NCBI GenBank assembly: GCA_028867275.1
Contig: JAGWGU010000006.1
Location: forward strand, 1-51,839
Length of the DNA: 51,839 nt
Origin: Nitrososphaerota archaeon
GTDB taxonomy: Archaea > Thermoproteota > Nitrososphaeria > Nitrososphaerales > Nitrosopumilaceae
Reading direction: 5' to 3'
Shown here: in pieces, positions 35,220-44,341 of the stretch
How the letters are laid out: every line of letters begins with the position of its first letter
Numbering within the stretch: position 1 is the stretch's first letter
Made by a program: the position numbers and the translations under genes
The notes under the pieces: model-generated
Told to the model about the DNA's origin: nothing
Database searches by the model: none
Seen by the model: the letters and a program-made list of their open reading frames with translations, nothing else

Positions 35220-35962
35220 AGCGAGGCCTGTTGCTAATAGACAGAGGAAGTAAGGAAAGGGAAGCAAGCGAAGAGCTTGAAATAATCTGCAAGGAAGTAA
35301 AGAAGAAAGGCGGCTATGCTTTTGCCGAGTATTGTTTTTTGGAGGTAACATTGCCATACATCGATGACGGAATTAAAAAGTGTCTAAAAAGTGACATTGA
35401 CTCTCTCACCATTGTGCCATATTTTTTGTATCCAGGAAAAAAGGTAAAGGCAGCTGTTACAGAAGCCATGAAACACCAATCAACAACTGATGTAAAATTT
35501 CTTGTCACAAAACCCATGTCCATGCACATGACTCTTGTAAAACTAGTCCAGAGCAGAATCAAGTCAGCACTTGATAAAGGAGGAGTAACATTGCCAGACA
35601 ACAAGATAGATGTCTTGGTGATTGGGCATGGAAGTAAAGATCCTCATGCAAAGATGTCCATACAGTATGTTGTAGATGAGCTTGGCCACTTGTACAGAAA
35701 CGTAGATTATTGTTTTCTTGAAATAGAAGAGCCAAACATAGAACAAGGAATACAGGCCTGCAAAGAAAAAAATCCCGAGGTTCTAGTAGTTGTTTTTTAC
35801 TTTTTGCACGAGGGTGCACATGTAAAAACAGATATCAATGCTGACCTCAGGCCTGCATTAGAGAAGCACAAGTTGAACAAGGTCTTGATCACACAGCACA
35901 TAGGAACTGATCAAAAAATGATCGACCTCATCATAGAGAGGGCCCAAGAGGTAGAGACATGA
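35216..35962 (+). CDS. cbiX: Two-domain CbiX-type sirohydrochlorin cobaltochelatase
   Basis: 248 aa made of two tandem CbiX halves. The C-terminal half has the expected catalytic histidines in VIGHGSKDPHA and FLHEGAHVKTDI. In the N-terminal half the equivalent positions read LIDRGSKERE and FLYPGKKVKAAV: the first His is Arg and the second Lys, so it looks catalytically dead but structurally kept (CFLEVTLPYI matches CFLEIEEPNI). It inserts Co2+ into sirohydrochlorin. Overlaps cbiG and cbiC by 4 bp each. Confidence 0.9.
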   Translation: MKRGLLLIDRGSKEREASEELEIICKEVKKKGGYAFAEYCFLEVTLPYIDDGIKKCLKSDIDSLTIVPYFLYPGKKVKAAVTEAMKHQSTTDVKFLVTKPMSMHMTLVKLVQSRIKSALDKGGVTLPDNKIDVLVIGHGSKDPHAKMSIQYVVDELGHLYRNVDYCFLEIEEPNIEQGIQACKEKNPEVLVVVFYFLHEGAHVKTDINADLRPALEKHKLNKVLITQHIGTDQKMIDLIIERAQEVET

Positions 35963-36597
35963 TCACCCAAAAGGGCCAGTCAATTGAAGACAAGAGCATG
36001 GAGATAATAGATAGTGAGATAGGCTCACACCCATACTCACCTGACGAGTGGACCATAGTAAAAAGGATAATCCACTCTACTGCAGATTTTGATTTTGCAA
36101 GAGAGAACAAGGTGGTATTTCACAAAAATGCAATACAAAGCGCCATAGATGCACTGCAAAAGGGTTGTAACATCGTAGTTGATGTCAATGGCGTCATAGG
36201 TGGTTTGAACAAAGACAATATGAAAAAGTTTGGAAATCAAGTGATTTGTAACATATCAGATCCTCTGGTAGTGGAGGAGGCAAAAAAACACAACAAGACA
36301 CGCGCCCAGACATCAATGAGGCTTGCTGCAAAACAGATGGACCATGGAATTGTGGCCATAGGAAATGCACCAACTGCACTTGTCGAGGTGATACAGATGA
36401 TAAAGGAAGGAGTAACGTCTCCAGCTCTTGTAATTGGAATTCCAGTTGGATTTGTCTGCGCAGTAGAGTCAAAGGACGAGCTTCGTGCCATTAATGTTCC
36501 ACATATCACAAACATTGGCAGAAAGGGAGGCAGTCCATGTGCTTCTGCAATCATCAATGCACTGTACAAAATTCTTGTAGCAAGATCAAAATCTTAG
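35959..36597 (+). CDS. cbiC: Cobalt-precorrin-8 methylmutase
   Basis: 212 aa. HPYSPDEWTIVKRIIHSTADFDF carries the active-site His of the family; VDVNGVIGGLN, IGNAPTAL and IPVGFVCAVESKDEL complete it. It migrates the C11 methyl to C12, giving cobyrinate. ATGA overlap with cbiX; convergent with cbiA, 1 bp between stops. Confidence 0.96.
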   Translation: MITQKGQSIEDKSMEIIDSEIGSHPYSPDEWTIVKRIIHSTADFDFARENKVVFHKNAIQSAIDALQKGCNIVVDVNGVIGGLNKDNMKKFGNQVICNISDPLVVEEAKKHNKTRAQTSMRLAAKQMDHGIVAIGNAPTALVEVIQMIKEGVTSPALVIGIPVGFVCAVESKDELRAINVPHITNIGRKGGSPCASAIINALYKILVARSKS

Positions 36598-36598
36598 T

Positions 36599-37954
36599 TT
36601 ATTTTCTCGAGTAAGAGATACATGACTTGACAAAGTTTTTAGCAATTGGCGAGTTGGCAAAATGCACATGCATGTATGATGCAAGCGTATTGTGTATGGT
36701 CAGACCATCCTTTTTGTCCTTGATACCAATGCCAATCGATAGGTCATATGCAAATCTTGAATCCTTTGGCAACAGATCAAGTTCAGAATAATGAAACTCG
36801 TGGCCCTTGACAGTTTTTGACTGTAATGAGAACGGAGACTGGGGCCCAATCTTGGCACGTGTATAATTGAGTTTTAGTTTCTTTTCCATTACAGTGACTG
36901 CATCATAAAGCCCAACCATCCCAAATTTTCCAGACTTGTAGCTTATGGATTTTGTTAGATACATCAGTCCACCACATTCTGCATAAATTGGCATGTCATC
37001 TTGGGCATGTTTTTTTACCAGTTTCTTCATGGTGTCGTTTCTTTGAAGCAGGTTTGCCTTGACTTCGGGAAATCCACCTCCAATGTAGATTCCATCACAG
37101 GAGGGCATTTTTTTGTCCGAGACTGGGCTAAAGAACACAAGTTCTGCACCTAGATTTCTTAGCGAGTCCAGATTGTCCTGATAATAGAAATTAAAGGACT
37201 CATCAAGGGCAACTGCTATCCTAGTTTGTGTCTTTTTGTTTTTTCTGTCAGCAACTTTTGGTAGGCAAGGAACATTTTTGGCAAGTTTGAGTATCTTTTC
37301 AATTTCAATAAAACCAGAGAGTGATTTTGCAATTGACTTGATTTTTTTATCAAGTGATTTCTTTTCCTGTACAGGTATCAGGCCAAGATGTCTTGATTGT
37401 AGGCTAATATCATCGTCCCGCGGAATGACCCCAAGTATTGGAAGCCCGACTTTTTTTAGCGCATCCCTGCACAGTGTTTCATGTTTTTTGCTTCCAATTT
37501 TGTTCAGAATGACACCACATATTCTGGAATGTTTCTCAAAATTTTTGAACCCAAGTGCTGTTGCTGCAACAGAGCGAGCAGCCTTGCTTGCATCTAGTAC
37601 CAGGACAACATTTGATTTTATAATATTTGCAACATCATATGTGCTTGCAAAGCTTGACTTGCCACTAAATCCATCATAGTACCCCATTACACCCTCAATC
37701 ACGGAAATGTCTTTTTGTGAATTTTGTACAAAATTTGTCAGGACTCCATTTCTTCCCATCATCCAAGAATCAAGGTTGTGGGCAATATTCCCTGAGACAG
37801 AGCTGAGATAACTTGGATCTATAAAGTCAGGCCCAACCTTGAATGGCTGGACCGAGTATCCCTTTTCCTTTAGGCCATGTATTATTGCAGTTGTTATAGA
37901 CGTCTTGCCCACTCCGCTTGTGACACCTGCAAGAACAATTCTTGGAATCTTCAT
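36599..37954 (-). CDS. cbiA: Cobyrinic acid a,c-diamide synthase
   Basis: 451 aa. P-loop GVTSGVGKTSIT near residue 10, FKVGPDFIDPSYLS, then a class I glutamine amidotransferase domain with the nucleophile Cys in YAECGGLMYL and GGGFPEVKANLL. It amidates carboxylates a and c of cobyrinate using glutamine and ATP. It is downstream of the reductase gene, which overlaps it by 4 bp. Confidence 0.96.
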   Translation of the reverse strand: MKIPRIVLAGVTSGVGKTSITTAIIHGLKEKGYSVQPFKVGPDFIDPSYLSSVSGNIAHNLDSWMMGRNGVLTNFVQNSQKDISVIEGVMGYYDGFSGKSSFASTYDVANIIKSNVVLVLDASKAARSVAATALGFKNFEKHSRICGVILNKIGSKKHETLCRDALKKVGLPILGVIPRDDDISLQSRHLGLIPVQEKKSLDKKIKSIAKSLSGFIEIEKILKLAKNVPCLPKVADRKNKKTQTRIAVALDESFNFYYQDNLDSLRNLGAELVFFSPVSDKKMPSCDGIYIGGGFPEVKANLLQRNDTMKKLVKKHAQDDMPIYAECGGLMYLTKSISYKSGKFGMVGLYDAVTVMEKKLKLNYTRAKIGPQSPFSLQSKTVKGHEFHYSELDLLPKDSRFAYDLSIGIGIKDKKDGLTIHNTLASYMHVHFANSPIAKNFVKSCISYSRK

Positions 37955-39177
37955 TCTTCGTCTTTTCCAGAGTTTTTTATTATTTGAAAAAGCTGGCGTA
38001 GTGCAAGTTTTGGGTGGTGTGCTGCAAGTTTTAGCATGCTTGTCATGCCAAAGTCTGCCTTGATAAAATCAAGAAATTCTTCAGCAGACAGTTCTCCAAT
38101 TATTTCAATTTCTTTGTCCCATTCTTGATCATTGAGATTGAGCCACCTGTACTGCACTTTTACTGCAGCTGCTATCTTGGAACCTATTGCTTTCTTCATT
38201 ACTCCCTCATAGGATTTCAAAGATTCCTTGGATGTATCCCCTTGAAGTATGGACTCTCCGCCAATTCTTCCTGCTGCTCTGCCAAACTCAATTGCATATC
38301 TAATTCCCTCGAGGACCAATGGGTTTGCCTGTCCTGCAGAATCTCCCACCATTATGAGATTGTCATCAATGGTAGATTCCCTGAGCCCTTCGTTTGGAAT
38401 CAATCCATAGTGAAACTCTACAGGAACAATTCTGCCGAGATCATTTAGCGGTCTTGGTCTTTTTTCAAGCAATTCAATCAAAAGTTTGCTGGCATCTGCT
38501 TGAGAGTTGGGTTTTCCAACACCTACTCCTATGCGAACCTTGTTTTTTCCCAAAGGAAAAACCCATGCATAGCCTGCAGGAGAGTACTGTGAGCCCACCA
38601 TGAGATACCAAGTATCAGAATCAACTTTATCCACATAGGCCTCATACTCTGCACCTGCCCCAAATCTTTTCCACGGCAAGACAATTCCAAGAGATCTTCC
38701 AACAACAGAATAGAAACCACTTGCATCTATGACAAGTTTTGAATTAAAAACAAGTTCTTCTTTTTGCGAAGTTGCCTTTACTCCACCTAGTTTTCCCTTG
38801 TCATTTTTTACCACATCAGTTACGTTAGTTCTCAGGAAAATGTCTGCACCTTCACTTGCTGCCTGGTATGCAAGAAATTGGTATGTCTTTCTCACATCCA
38901 AAACTGCTGCTTGAGCAGTCTCACTTTTTTTTATCACATAATTATTTGGAGAATAAAAAGCATAGTTGCTTATTTCGTTGTAACATTCAGGTGGGATCCC
39001 AAATAATTTTGCCTCCTTTATCCATGTTACACCACTTGTCCTGACATTTTGCCCTATTGCCTCATCTCTTTCAAGCACTGCAACACGGAGGCCTTTTTTT
39101 GCTGCACCCCATGCTGCCGACAGGCCTGCTGGACCTCCTCCTACAACTACTACATCATAATCATAACTTTTTGCCAT
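37951..39177 (-). CDS. FAD-dependent geranylgeranyl reductase family protein
   Basis: 408 aa. N-terminal FAD motif VVGGGPAGLSAAWGAAKKG, the family motif YSPAGYAWVFPLGKNKVRIGVG (YxWxFP) and MVGDSAGQANPLVLEGIRYA for FAD phosphates. The family saturates isoprenoid chains of archaeal lipids or quinones. It overlaps cbiA by 4 bp and so is cotranscribed with a corrin gene, so a role in corrinoid chemistry cannot be excluded, but lipid saturation is the safer call. Confidence 0.88.
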   Translation of the reverse strand: MAKSYDYDVVVVGGGPAGLSAAWGAAKKGLRVAVLERDEAIGQNVRTSGVTWIKEAKLFGIPPECYNEISNYAFYSPNNYVIKKSETAQAAVLDVRKTYQFLAYQAASEGADIFLRTNVTDVVKNDKGKLGGVKATSQKEELVFNSKLVIDASGFYSVVGRSLGIVLPWKRFGAGAEYEAYVDKVDSDTWYLMVGSQYSPAGYAWVFPLGKNKVRIGVGVGKPNSQADASKLLIELLEKRPRPLNDLGRIVPVEFHYGLIPNEGLRESTIDDNLIMVGDSAGQANPLVLEGIRYAIEFGRAAGRIGGESILQGDTSKESLKSYEGVMKKAIGSKIAAAVKVQYRWLNLNDQEWDKEIEIIGELSAEEFLDFIKADFGMTSMLKLAAHHPKLALRQLFQIIKNSGKDEE

Positions 39178-39274
39178 GTTTTATTACTCAAATTTTTGTC
39201 ATGCAACATTTTAAGCTGTGGTTTTGCCAACTCTTTTGAACCCAATCTTTTTACCTAGCACATAAAAAATATTC

Positions 39275-39808
39275 TTGTTGACAAAGGGCCTTGTCATAGT
39301 TTACACGGGAAAGGGAAAAGGGAAGACAACAGCAGCTCTTGGAATGGCTCTTCGTGCAGTAGGCTATAGCCACAAAGTTTGCATGATACAGTTCATCAAG
39401 GGTTCATGGCATTATGGTGAGATGACATCATCAAAGAGATTAGAGCCAGAGTTTGAGCTTACCGCAATTGGCAAGGGCTTTGTCGGAATAATAGACGACA
39501 AGAGCCCTATTGAGGATCACAAAAAAATTGCCCAGGAAGCACTCAAAGTTGCACAAGAAAAAATTAATTCAAAAACATACAACATTGTGATACTAGACGA
39601 GATAAATTATGCAATAAATCTTGGCTTGATAAATCTAAAAGATGTCTTGGGGATCATTTCAAACAAACCAGATGATGTCAACTTGGTCCTAACTGGAAAT
39701 CACGCAAAAGACGAAGTGATAGAAAAAGCAGATCTAGTTACTGAAATGAGGGAGATAAAACACCCATTCAAATCCGGAATAAAAGCAAAAAAAGGAATCG
39801 ACTTTTAA
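39275..39808 (+). CDS. cobO: Cob(I)yrinic acid a,c-diamide adenosyltransferase
   Basis: 177 aa, CobA/CobO/BtuR type. P-loop YTGKGKGKTTAALGMALRA near residue 10, QFIKGSWHYGEM, ILDEINYAINLGL and TGNHAKDEVIEKADLVTEM. It transfers adenosyl from ATP to Co(I). TTG at 39275, or a second TTG immediately after; a TATA-like CATAAAAAATA lies too close for a leaderless start, so the exact start is uncertain. Stands alone, divergent from the reductase. Confidence 0.93.
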   Translation: MLTKGLVIVYTGKGKGKTTAALGMALRAVGYSHKVCMIQFIKGSWHYGEMTSSKRLEPEFELTAIGKGFVGIIDDKSPIEDHKKIAQEALKVAQEKINSKTYNIVILDEINYAINLGLINLKDVLGIISNKPDDVNLVLTGNHAKDEVIEKADLVTEMREIKHPFKSGIKAKKGIDF

Positions 39809-39880
39809 TCAGAATATTCTGTCAGGTCAACGATACGAAACATCAACAACATTAAATTATGTATAATAAATTTGAAAGTC

Positions 39881-40678
39881 ATGACGACAACTGTCCAAGA
39901 TTTTCCCGAGGTGGGAGAGATTGTTATTGCTACAGTAACAAGGATAGTGGACCAAGGAGCATATGTCTCCCTTGATGAATTCAACAACATCCAGGGGTTC
40001 TTGCATGTTTCAGAAATTGCTACTGGTTGGATAAGAAACGTAGCAAAGTTTCTCAAGATAGGAGAAAAAAAAGTCTTACTTGTAAAACGTGTAGACATGC
40101 GAAGATCCGAAATAGACTTGTCATTAAAACAGGTATCATCTGATCAAAAAAAGAAGAAACTTTTAGAGATAAAGCGAGGCGAAAAAGAAGAAGCCCTAAT
40201 TGAAAACCTGAAATCTCGCGTTAGCTTGTCTGCGTCAGAGATGACAAAACTAGAAAATGTTCTAGTGGACAAATTTGGCTCTGTATATGATGCATTTTCT
40301 GAAGTTTCAGCAAAAGGTGTATCCATTTTAGATAATCTCAGTATTCCTGCAAAGGCACTAACCATAATTGCAGAGCTTGGTTCAAAGATTCAGGTTCCCC
40401 ATGTTGAGATACGTGGCATTTTTGAGCTTACCTGCAACAAGTCAAATGGAATTGATATAATCAAGAATGCGTTAATTGAATCTACAGCAAACAAGAAGGA
40501 GATCTCTGTGACATACATTGGCGCCCCCAAGTACCGCATTACCCTTACTGCGCCAAACTTTAAGGAGGCTGAAAAGGAGCTAAAACCAATCCTTTCCTCA
40601 GTCCAGGATGCCATAGAAAAGAAGGGCGGCACCTTCAAGTTTACAAGAGAAGAATCAAAGAAGACAAGAGAAGGTTAG
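39881..40678 (+). CDS. Translation initiation factor aIF2 subunit alpha
   Basis: 265 aa. S1 domain near residues 10-85 (GEIVIATVTRIVDQGAYVSL, GFLHVSEI), a helical domain and a C-terminal alpha-beta domain (VPHVEIRGIFELTC, EISVTYIGAPKYRITLTAPN). It positions initiator tRNA with the gamma subunit encoded at 44711. ATG at 39881 chosen over TTG at 39872 because TATAATAAA lies about 15-20 nt upstream. Nop10 follows after 2 nt. Confidence 0.95.
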   Translation: MTTTVQDFPEVGEIVIATVTRIVDQGAYVSLDEFNNIQGFLHVSEIATGWIRNVAKFLKIGEKKVLLVKRVDMRRSEIDLSLKQVSSDQKKKKLLEIKRGEKEEALIENLKSRVSLSASEMTKLENVLVDKFGSVYDAFSEVSAKGVSILDNLSIPAKALTIIAELGSKIQVPHVEIRGIFELTCNKSNGIDIIKNALIESTANKKEISVTYIGAPKYRITLTAPNFKEAEKELKPILSSVQDAIEKKGGTFKFTREESKKTREG

Positions 40679-40680
40679 AA

Positions 40681-40836
40681 ATGCACTTTCAGATGAGAAA
40701 ATGTACAGATTGTAAAAGATATACCCTGAAAGAAGACTGCCCCAAGTGTGGACATCAGACTGTTACTGTACATCCAGGAAAATATTCCCCAGATGACAAG
40801 TATGCAAGATATCGTATTTCGGATAGATACAAGTAG
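40681..40836 (+). CDS. H/ACA RNP component Nop10
   Basis: 51 aa: MRKCTDCKRYTLKEDCPKCG zinc ribbon followed by PGKYSPDDKYARYRI, the conserved Nop10 tail that wraps Cbf5. Guides pseudouridylation of rRNA. 2 nt downstream of aIF2 alpha, the common archaeal pairing. Confidence 0.95.
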   Translation: MHFQMRKCTDCKRYTLKEDCPKCGHQTVTVHPGKYSPDDKYARYRISDRYK

Positions 40837-40846
40837 TAAACAAGTT

Positions 40847-43630
40847 TTATTTTGTCGTACTGTTTGACTCTATACTAATTTTTGACACTCGTGCAGCATC
40901 AGCATCAACTGGCTGGTTATTGTCAGGATTTGTCTTCAATGCTGCTATTTTATCTACAACATCTTGGCCAGATATGACCTCACCAAATAGTGTATACTGA
41001 TCATTTAACCATGGAGCATCACCAAGTGTGATAAAGAATTGGGAACTTCCACTGTTGACATCAGAGCCTCGTGCCATGCCCACCATGTATTTTGTAAAAT
41101 TCATGCTGGTGCTAAATTCTGGCGGAATTGTATATCCTGCATCTCCAAGACCCCAAGTGCTTCTATCACCTTTTATTGTATTGGGATCACCGCCCTGTAT
41201 TACAAATCCTGGCATTATCCTATGAAATATGGTTCCATCATAGAAACCAGAGTTGGCAAGTTTAACAAAGTTTGATGCTGTCTTTGGTGCAATATCACCA
41301 AATAATCTGAATTTTATTTCTCCAAACTTTGTATTGATCACTGCAATGTTTCCACTGCTACTTGTAGTGGTTGTTGGTTTTACTGTTGTGCCTGATCTAT
41401 TTTCCTGAGTTATGCCATAAGCAGGTGTGGATATAGTTTGAGATTTGTAATCTGGATTGACCTGATAAATCAATACCCCAGAAAATACACCAGAGTCAGT
41501 CCTATTCAAGCTTGGAGACGAGTACACTAGGCGTAGTGGCCCAGCGCCATTTGCTGGATACTTTACAGTCTTAGAGTAAATTGCAGTATAACCCGTATTA
41601 TAGGTAGGAGATTCGTTGTGAGTATTTGGATCATAGTATGTTATAGGAGTAAACGGAAACATTTGTCCAAGCAAGGTATTTTGCCAGAAATAGTTAGTCG
41701 GTGTAAATGAGTCATCTTGCAAGAATTTGGAGGAATCAAGGCCGCCTATTTTCATGAACCACTGTTTCTTACTTTCATCTCCTCCGCCCCCAAGTATGTA
41801 GAGATCCTGACCGTTTGAAACAAACTTTTGGCCTACAACATATACTAGAACATAATTTGCACCTGCGTGGTTTAACATCTTCCATGCTTCATCAGGTGAA
41901 CTCAAAAACATTCTTGCAATGTTTGCTATGGTGCTTGTATCAAGAGTAGCATTGTCAGCAAGTGTCTTTCTTTCTCCCAGAGTCTGTACCCAGTATCCAT
42001 AGTCCCACCATGATGCAACTACAGAATTCTTTGGAGTGTTATTTTTAAGCCAGTTCAGAGCATCTGGCCAGTCATTAGTGGAGATGGCAAAGTTTGATCC
42101 CCCATTAAGAATTGTAGGTGGAGATTTTGTTACCGAGATCCAGTTGGCATTCACAGGATACAAAGCTGGAACAAGCAGTAATGCCACGATCACAGCAACA
42201 AATGCTATCTTTGGAATTCTCCCAAGTAAATAGAGTGTTTTCTTTGTTGGAACTTCCTTCCTTGAGCTGGTTCCTTTCTTGGGTTCGGTAAATTGGACCT
42301 GTTTGTTTTCTCGTTTCAGAATATCTGATACAAGAATGGCAAGACCTATTGATGAGAGTACTATTACAGAAGTTGCTGTGAGCAACTCTAATCTAGAGAA
42401 GGTTGAACCTGCATATGCTCCAATGATTCCTATTATCAAGGCAAATACAACCATCTCATTTTTAAGAGAGAATCTTGACGCATTTTGGTCTCCATTCTTT
42501 TTTCTAAACACGAGCCAAATTCCAAGGCCTGCAAACAGCATAAGCACAGAGAAATAGCTAAAGTTTTGTGCAAGTGTTGGAGTGGCATGTTCTGCAACTG
42601 AATCAACCAAAGGATCTTCAGAAGTCAAAAATGGGTTTATCGCATTAAGATAACGAAAGCTTACTGAATGGAAAGCACTAGCAGATAAGAGTACAACACC
42701 AATTACGACTAGTGCAGCCAAAATCAACAAGCTGTTGCGTAGGCGATACTGTTCTTTGCTATACTTTTGAATGAAAATTATTATGACAAGCAGTATTGCA
42801 GGTCCGATCATTACCAATCCCCTTACACCAAATACAAAAGATGGACCCGGTCTTGCAAATAACCCTCCAGATATTATCATGGTTACGGCTACAAACAATG
42901 GAACTGCCCAGAGCAGGAAATTGTGATCCTTTCGTATAAAAGGCAGAGCAATAAAGAACAAGCCCAGTGGAAGAAGGAAGAACTCTATTCCACCCCAAGA
43001 TGCAAAACCTATAGCAAGAAAGAATCCTCCTCCTACCAATTTTGATATGGCAATTTTCTTGTTTTCTGATTTTAATCCACTGAGAAACAGGTATACTCCT
43101 AACAATCCATAAAACAGACCAAGGGGTTCAGACTTGAACCATCCAATTGTTCCCCTGACTATGATGGGTGGAGATATAGCAAAGAAAAGTGAGGCAAAGA
43201 GTCCTGCACTAGTACCTCCCAAAACACGCACTAGAGCAAATATGATTATTGTAGTAAGAGAACCAAAAACTACTGGAAAGATTATAGTAAAATCATAGAG
43301 ACTTGTTCCGCCACCAAATATTTTGTACAGAATTGCATCCGTTACATGCAATGGAACTTGAGAGGTGGAAAAAATATCTCGCCCAGTTGGATACCAACTC
43401 ATGTCATCGTGCCAATGAACATATGCATTTAGTCCATTATCGAGCAAGTATTGTGTTGCTCTATAATTGAAGAATGGATCAAATTCGTTTAGTTGGAAAC
43501 CATAATCAGCAGCCTGAGATCTGACCATTGCAGAAACGGAAAATGAAATTGCAAGAATTCCAATTACAAGCAGATGTCTCAGATGAAAATCAAATCTTCG
43601 TACCGTGAATAGTTTAGCGTCTTGTATCAA
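40847..43630 (-). CDS. Oligosaccharyltransferase Stt3/AglB fused to a cyclophilin domain
   Basis: 927 aa. The first 490 residues carry about 11-13 membrane helices, with the catalytic Asp in NEFDPFFNYRATQYL and DDMSWYPTGRD. The extracellular domain has WWDYGYWVQTLGERKTLADN near residue 541, the sequon-recognition motif. After a Thr/Ser linker, residues about 757-920 are a cyclophilin: VINTKFGEIKFRLF, TIFHRIMPGFVIQGGD (catalytic Arg, Phe, Gln), SSQFFITLGDAPWLNDQYTLFGEV. The key PPIase residues are kept. The fusion would place a proline isomerase at the site of N-glycan transfer outside the membrane. The fusion is continuous in one frame with no stop. Confidence 0.95.
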   Translation of the reverse strand: MIQDAKLFTVRRFDFHLRHLLVIGILAISFSVSAMVRSQAADYGFQLNEFDPFFNYRATQYLLDNGLNAYVHWHDDMSWYPTGRDIFSTSQVPLHVTDAILYKIFGGGTSLYDFTIIFPVVFGSLTTIIIFALVRVLGGTSAGLFASLFFAISPPIIVRGTIGWFKSEPLGLFYGLLGVYLFLSGLKSENKKIAISKLVGGGFFLAIGFASWGGIEFFLLPLGLFFIALPFIRKDHNFLLWAVPLFVAVTMIISGGLFARPGPSFVFGVRGLVMIGPAILLVIIIFIQKYSKEQYRLRNSLLILAALVVIGVVLLSASAFHSVSFRYLNAINPFLTSEDPLVDSVAEHATPTLAQNFSYFSVLMLFAGLGIWLVFRKKNGDQNASRFSLKNEMVVFALIIGIIGAYAGSTFSRLELLTATSVIVLSSIGLAILVSDILKRENKQVQFTEPKKGTSSRKEVPTKKTLYLLGRIPKIAFVAVIVALLLVPALYPVNANWISVTKSPPTILNGGSNFAISTNDWPDALNWLKNNTPKNSVVASWWDYGYWVQTLGERKTLADNATLDTSTIANIARMFLSSPDEAWKMLNHAGANYVLVYVVGQKFVSNGQDLYILGGGGDESKKQWFMKIGGLDSSKFLQDDSFTPTNYFWQNTLLGQMFPFTPITYYDPNTHNESPTYNTGYTAIYSKTVKYPANGAGPLRLVYSSPSLNRTDSGVFSGVLIYQVNPDYKSQTISTPAYGITQENRSGTTVKPTTTTSSSGNIAVINTKFGEIKFRLFGDIAPKTASNFVKLANSGFYDGTIFHRIMPGFVIQGGDPNTIKGDRSTWGLGDAGYTIPPEFSTSMNFTKYMVGMARGSDVNSGSSQFFITLGDAPWLNDQYTLFGEVISGQDVVDKIAALKTNPDNNQPVDADAARVSKISIESNSTTK

Positions 43631-43660
43631 GCTAGTTTTTGATTGAATTTACTCTGTTTA

Positions 43661-44317
43661 TTACTCTTTTGCGAGGATTTGAACCTCACATGATTTTACC
43701 AGTTGTTCAAAGTCACGAGCATCTTTTTCGCTGCCAACAATTACACCATAATGCATTGGAATTGCAATCTTTGGTTTTATCTTTTCTACTGCCTTGGCCG
43801 CTTCCTGTGCTGTCATGACATATGTCCCACTAACAGGTACAAGAGCAATGTCAGGTTTTAGATCAGACATGTCAGGAATCAAGTCAGTGTCTCCAGTGTG
43901 GTATATTGTGATACCGTTTAATTCAAACAGAAAACCTACTTTGTTGTCTTCTTTTGGATGGAAGGGCTTTTTGGTATCTGGGTTTATCTTGTCCAAGTTA
44001 TATGCACGAACAGACTTGATCTTGATTCCCTTCACAGTTTTCTCTTGGCCTGGAGAGATGCCAATCTTTTCTTTAAAGGCAAATCCTTTCAGCATATCAA
44101 TGCATTCGTTTGCAGCAACAATGCTTGTATCTCCTGTTGAGACATTTTTGAGATCATCCACACTTAGGTGATCAAAATGATTATGTGAGATCAGAATCAA
44201 GTCTGCCTTTTCTTGTTTTGTTATCTTGTATGGATCAATTATTATTTTGACATTTCCAGCAAGACTGAAAGAGTCATGGCCAAGCCATTTTATCTTTATT
44301 CCCTGGTATTCAAACAT
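43661..44317 (-). CDS. Metallo-beta-lactamase-fold hydrolase (UPF0173 type)
   Basis: 218 aa. Metal motif HNHFDHLSVDD near residue 46, YHTGDTDLIPDM and PMHYGVIVGS supply the remaining ligands. Cytoplasmic, substrate unknown; the family includes UlaG-like enzymes. ATG start. It follows the PIN gene and precedes the Stt3 fusion on the same strand, 24 and 30 bp apart. Confidence 0.88.
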   Translation of the reverse strand: MFEYQGIKIKWLGHDSFSLAGNVKIIIDPYKITKQEKADLILISHNHFDHLSVDDLKNVSTGDTSIVAANECIDMLKGFAFKEKIGISPGQEKTVKGIKIKSVRAYNLDKINPDTKKPFHPKEDNKVGFLFELNGITIYHTGDTDLIPDMSDLKPDIALVPVSGTYVMTAQEAAKAVEKIKPKIAIPMHYGVIVGSEKDARDFEQLVKSCEVQILAKE

Positions 44318-44341
44318 AACTCAGATTTTGTTCTGCCAAAA

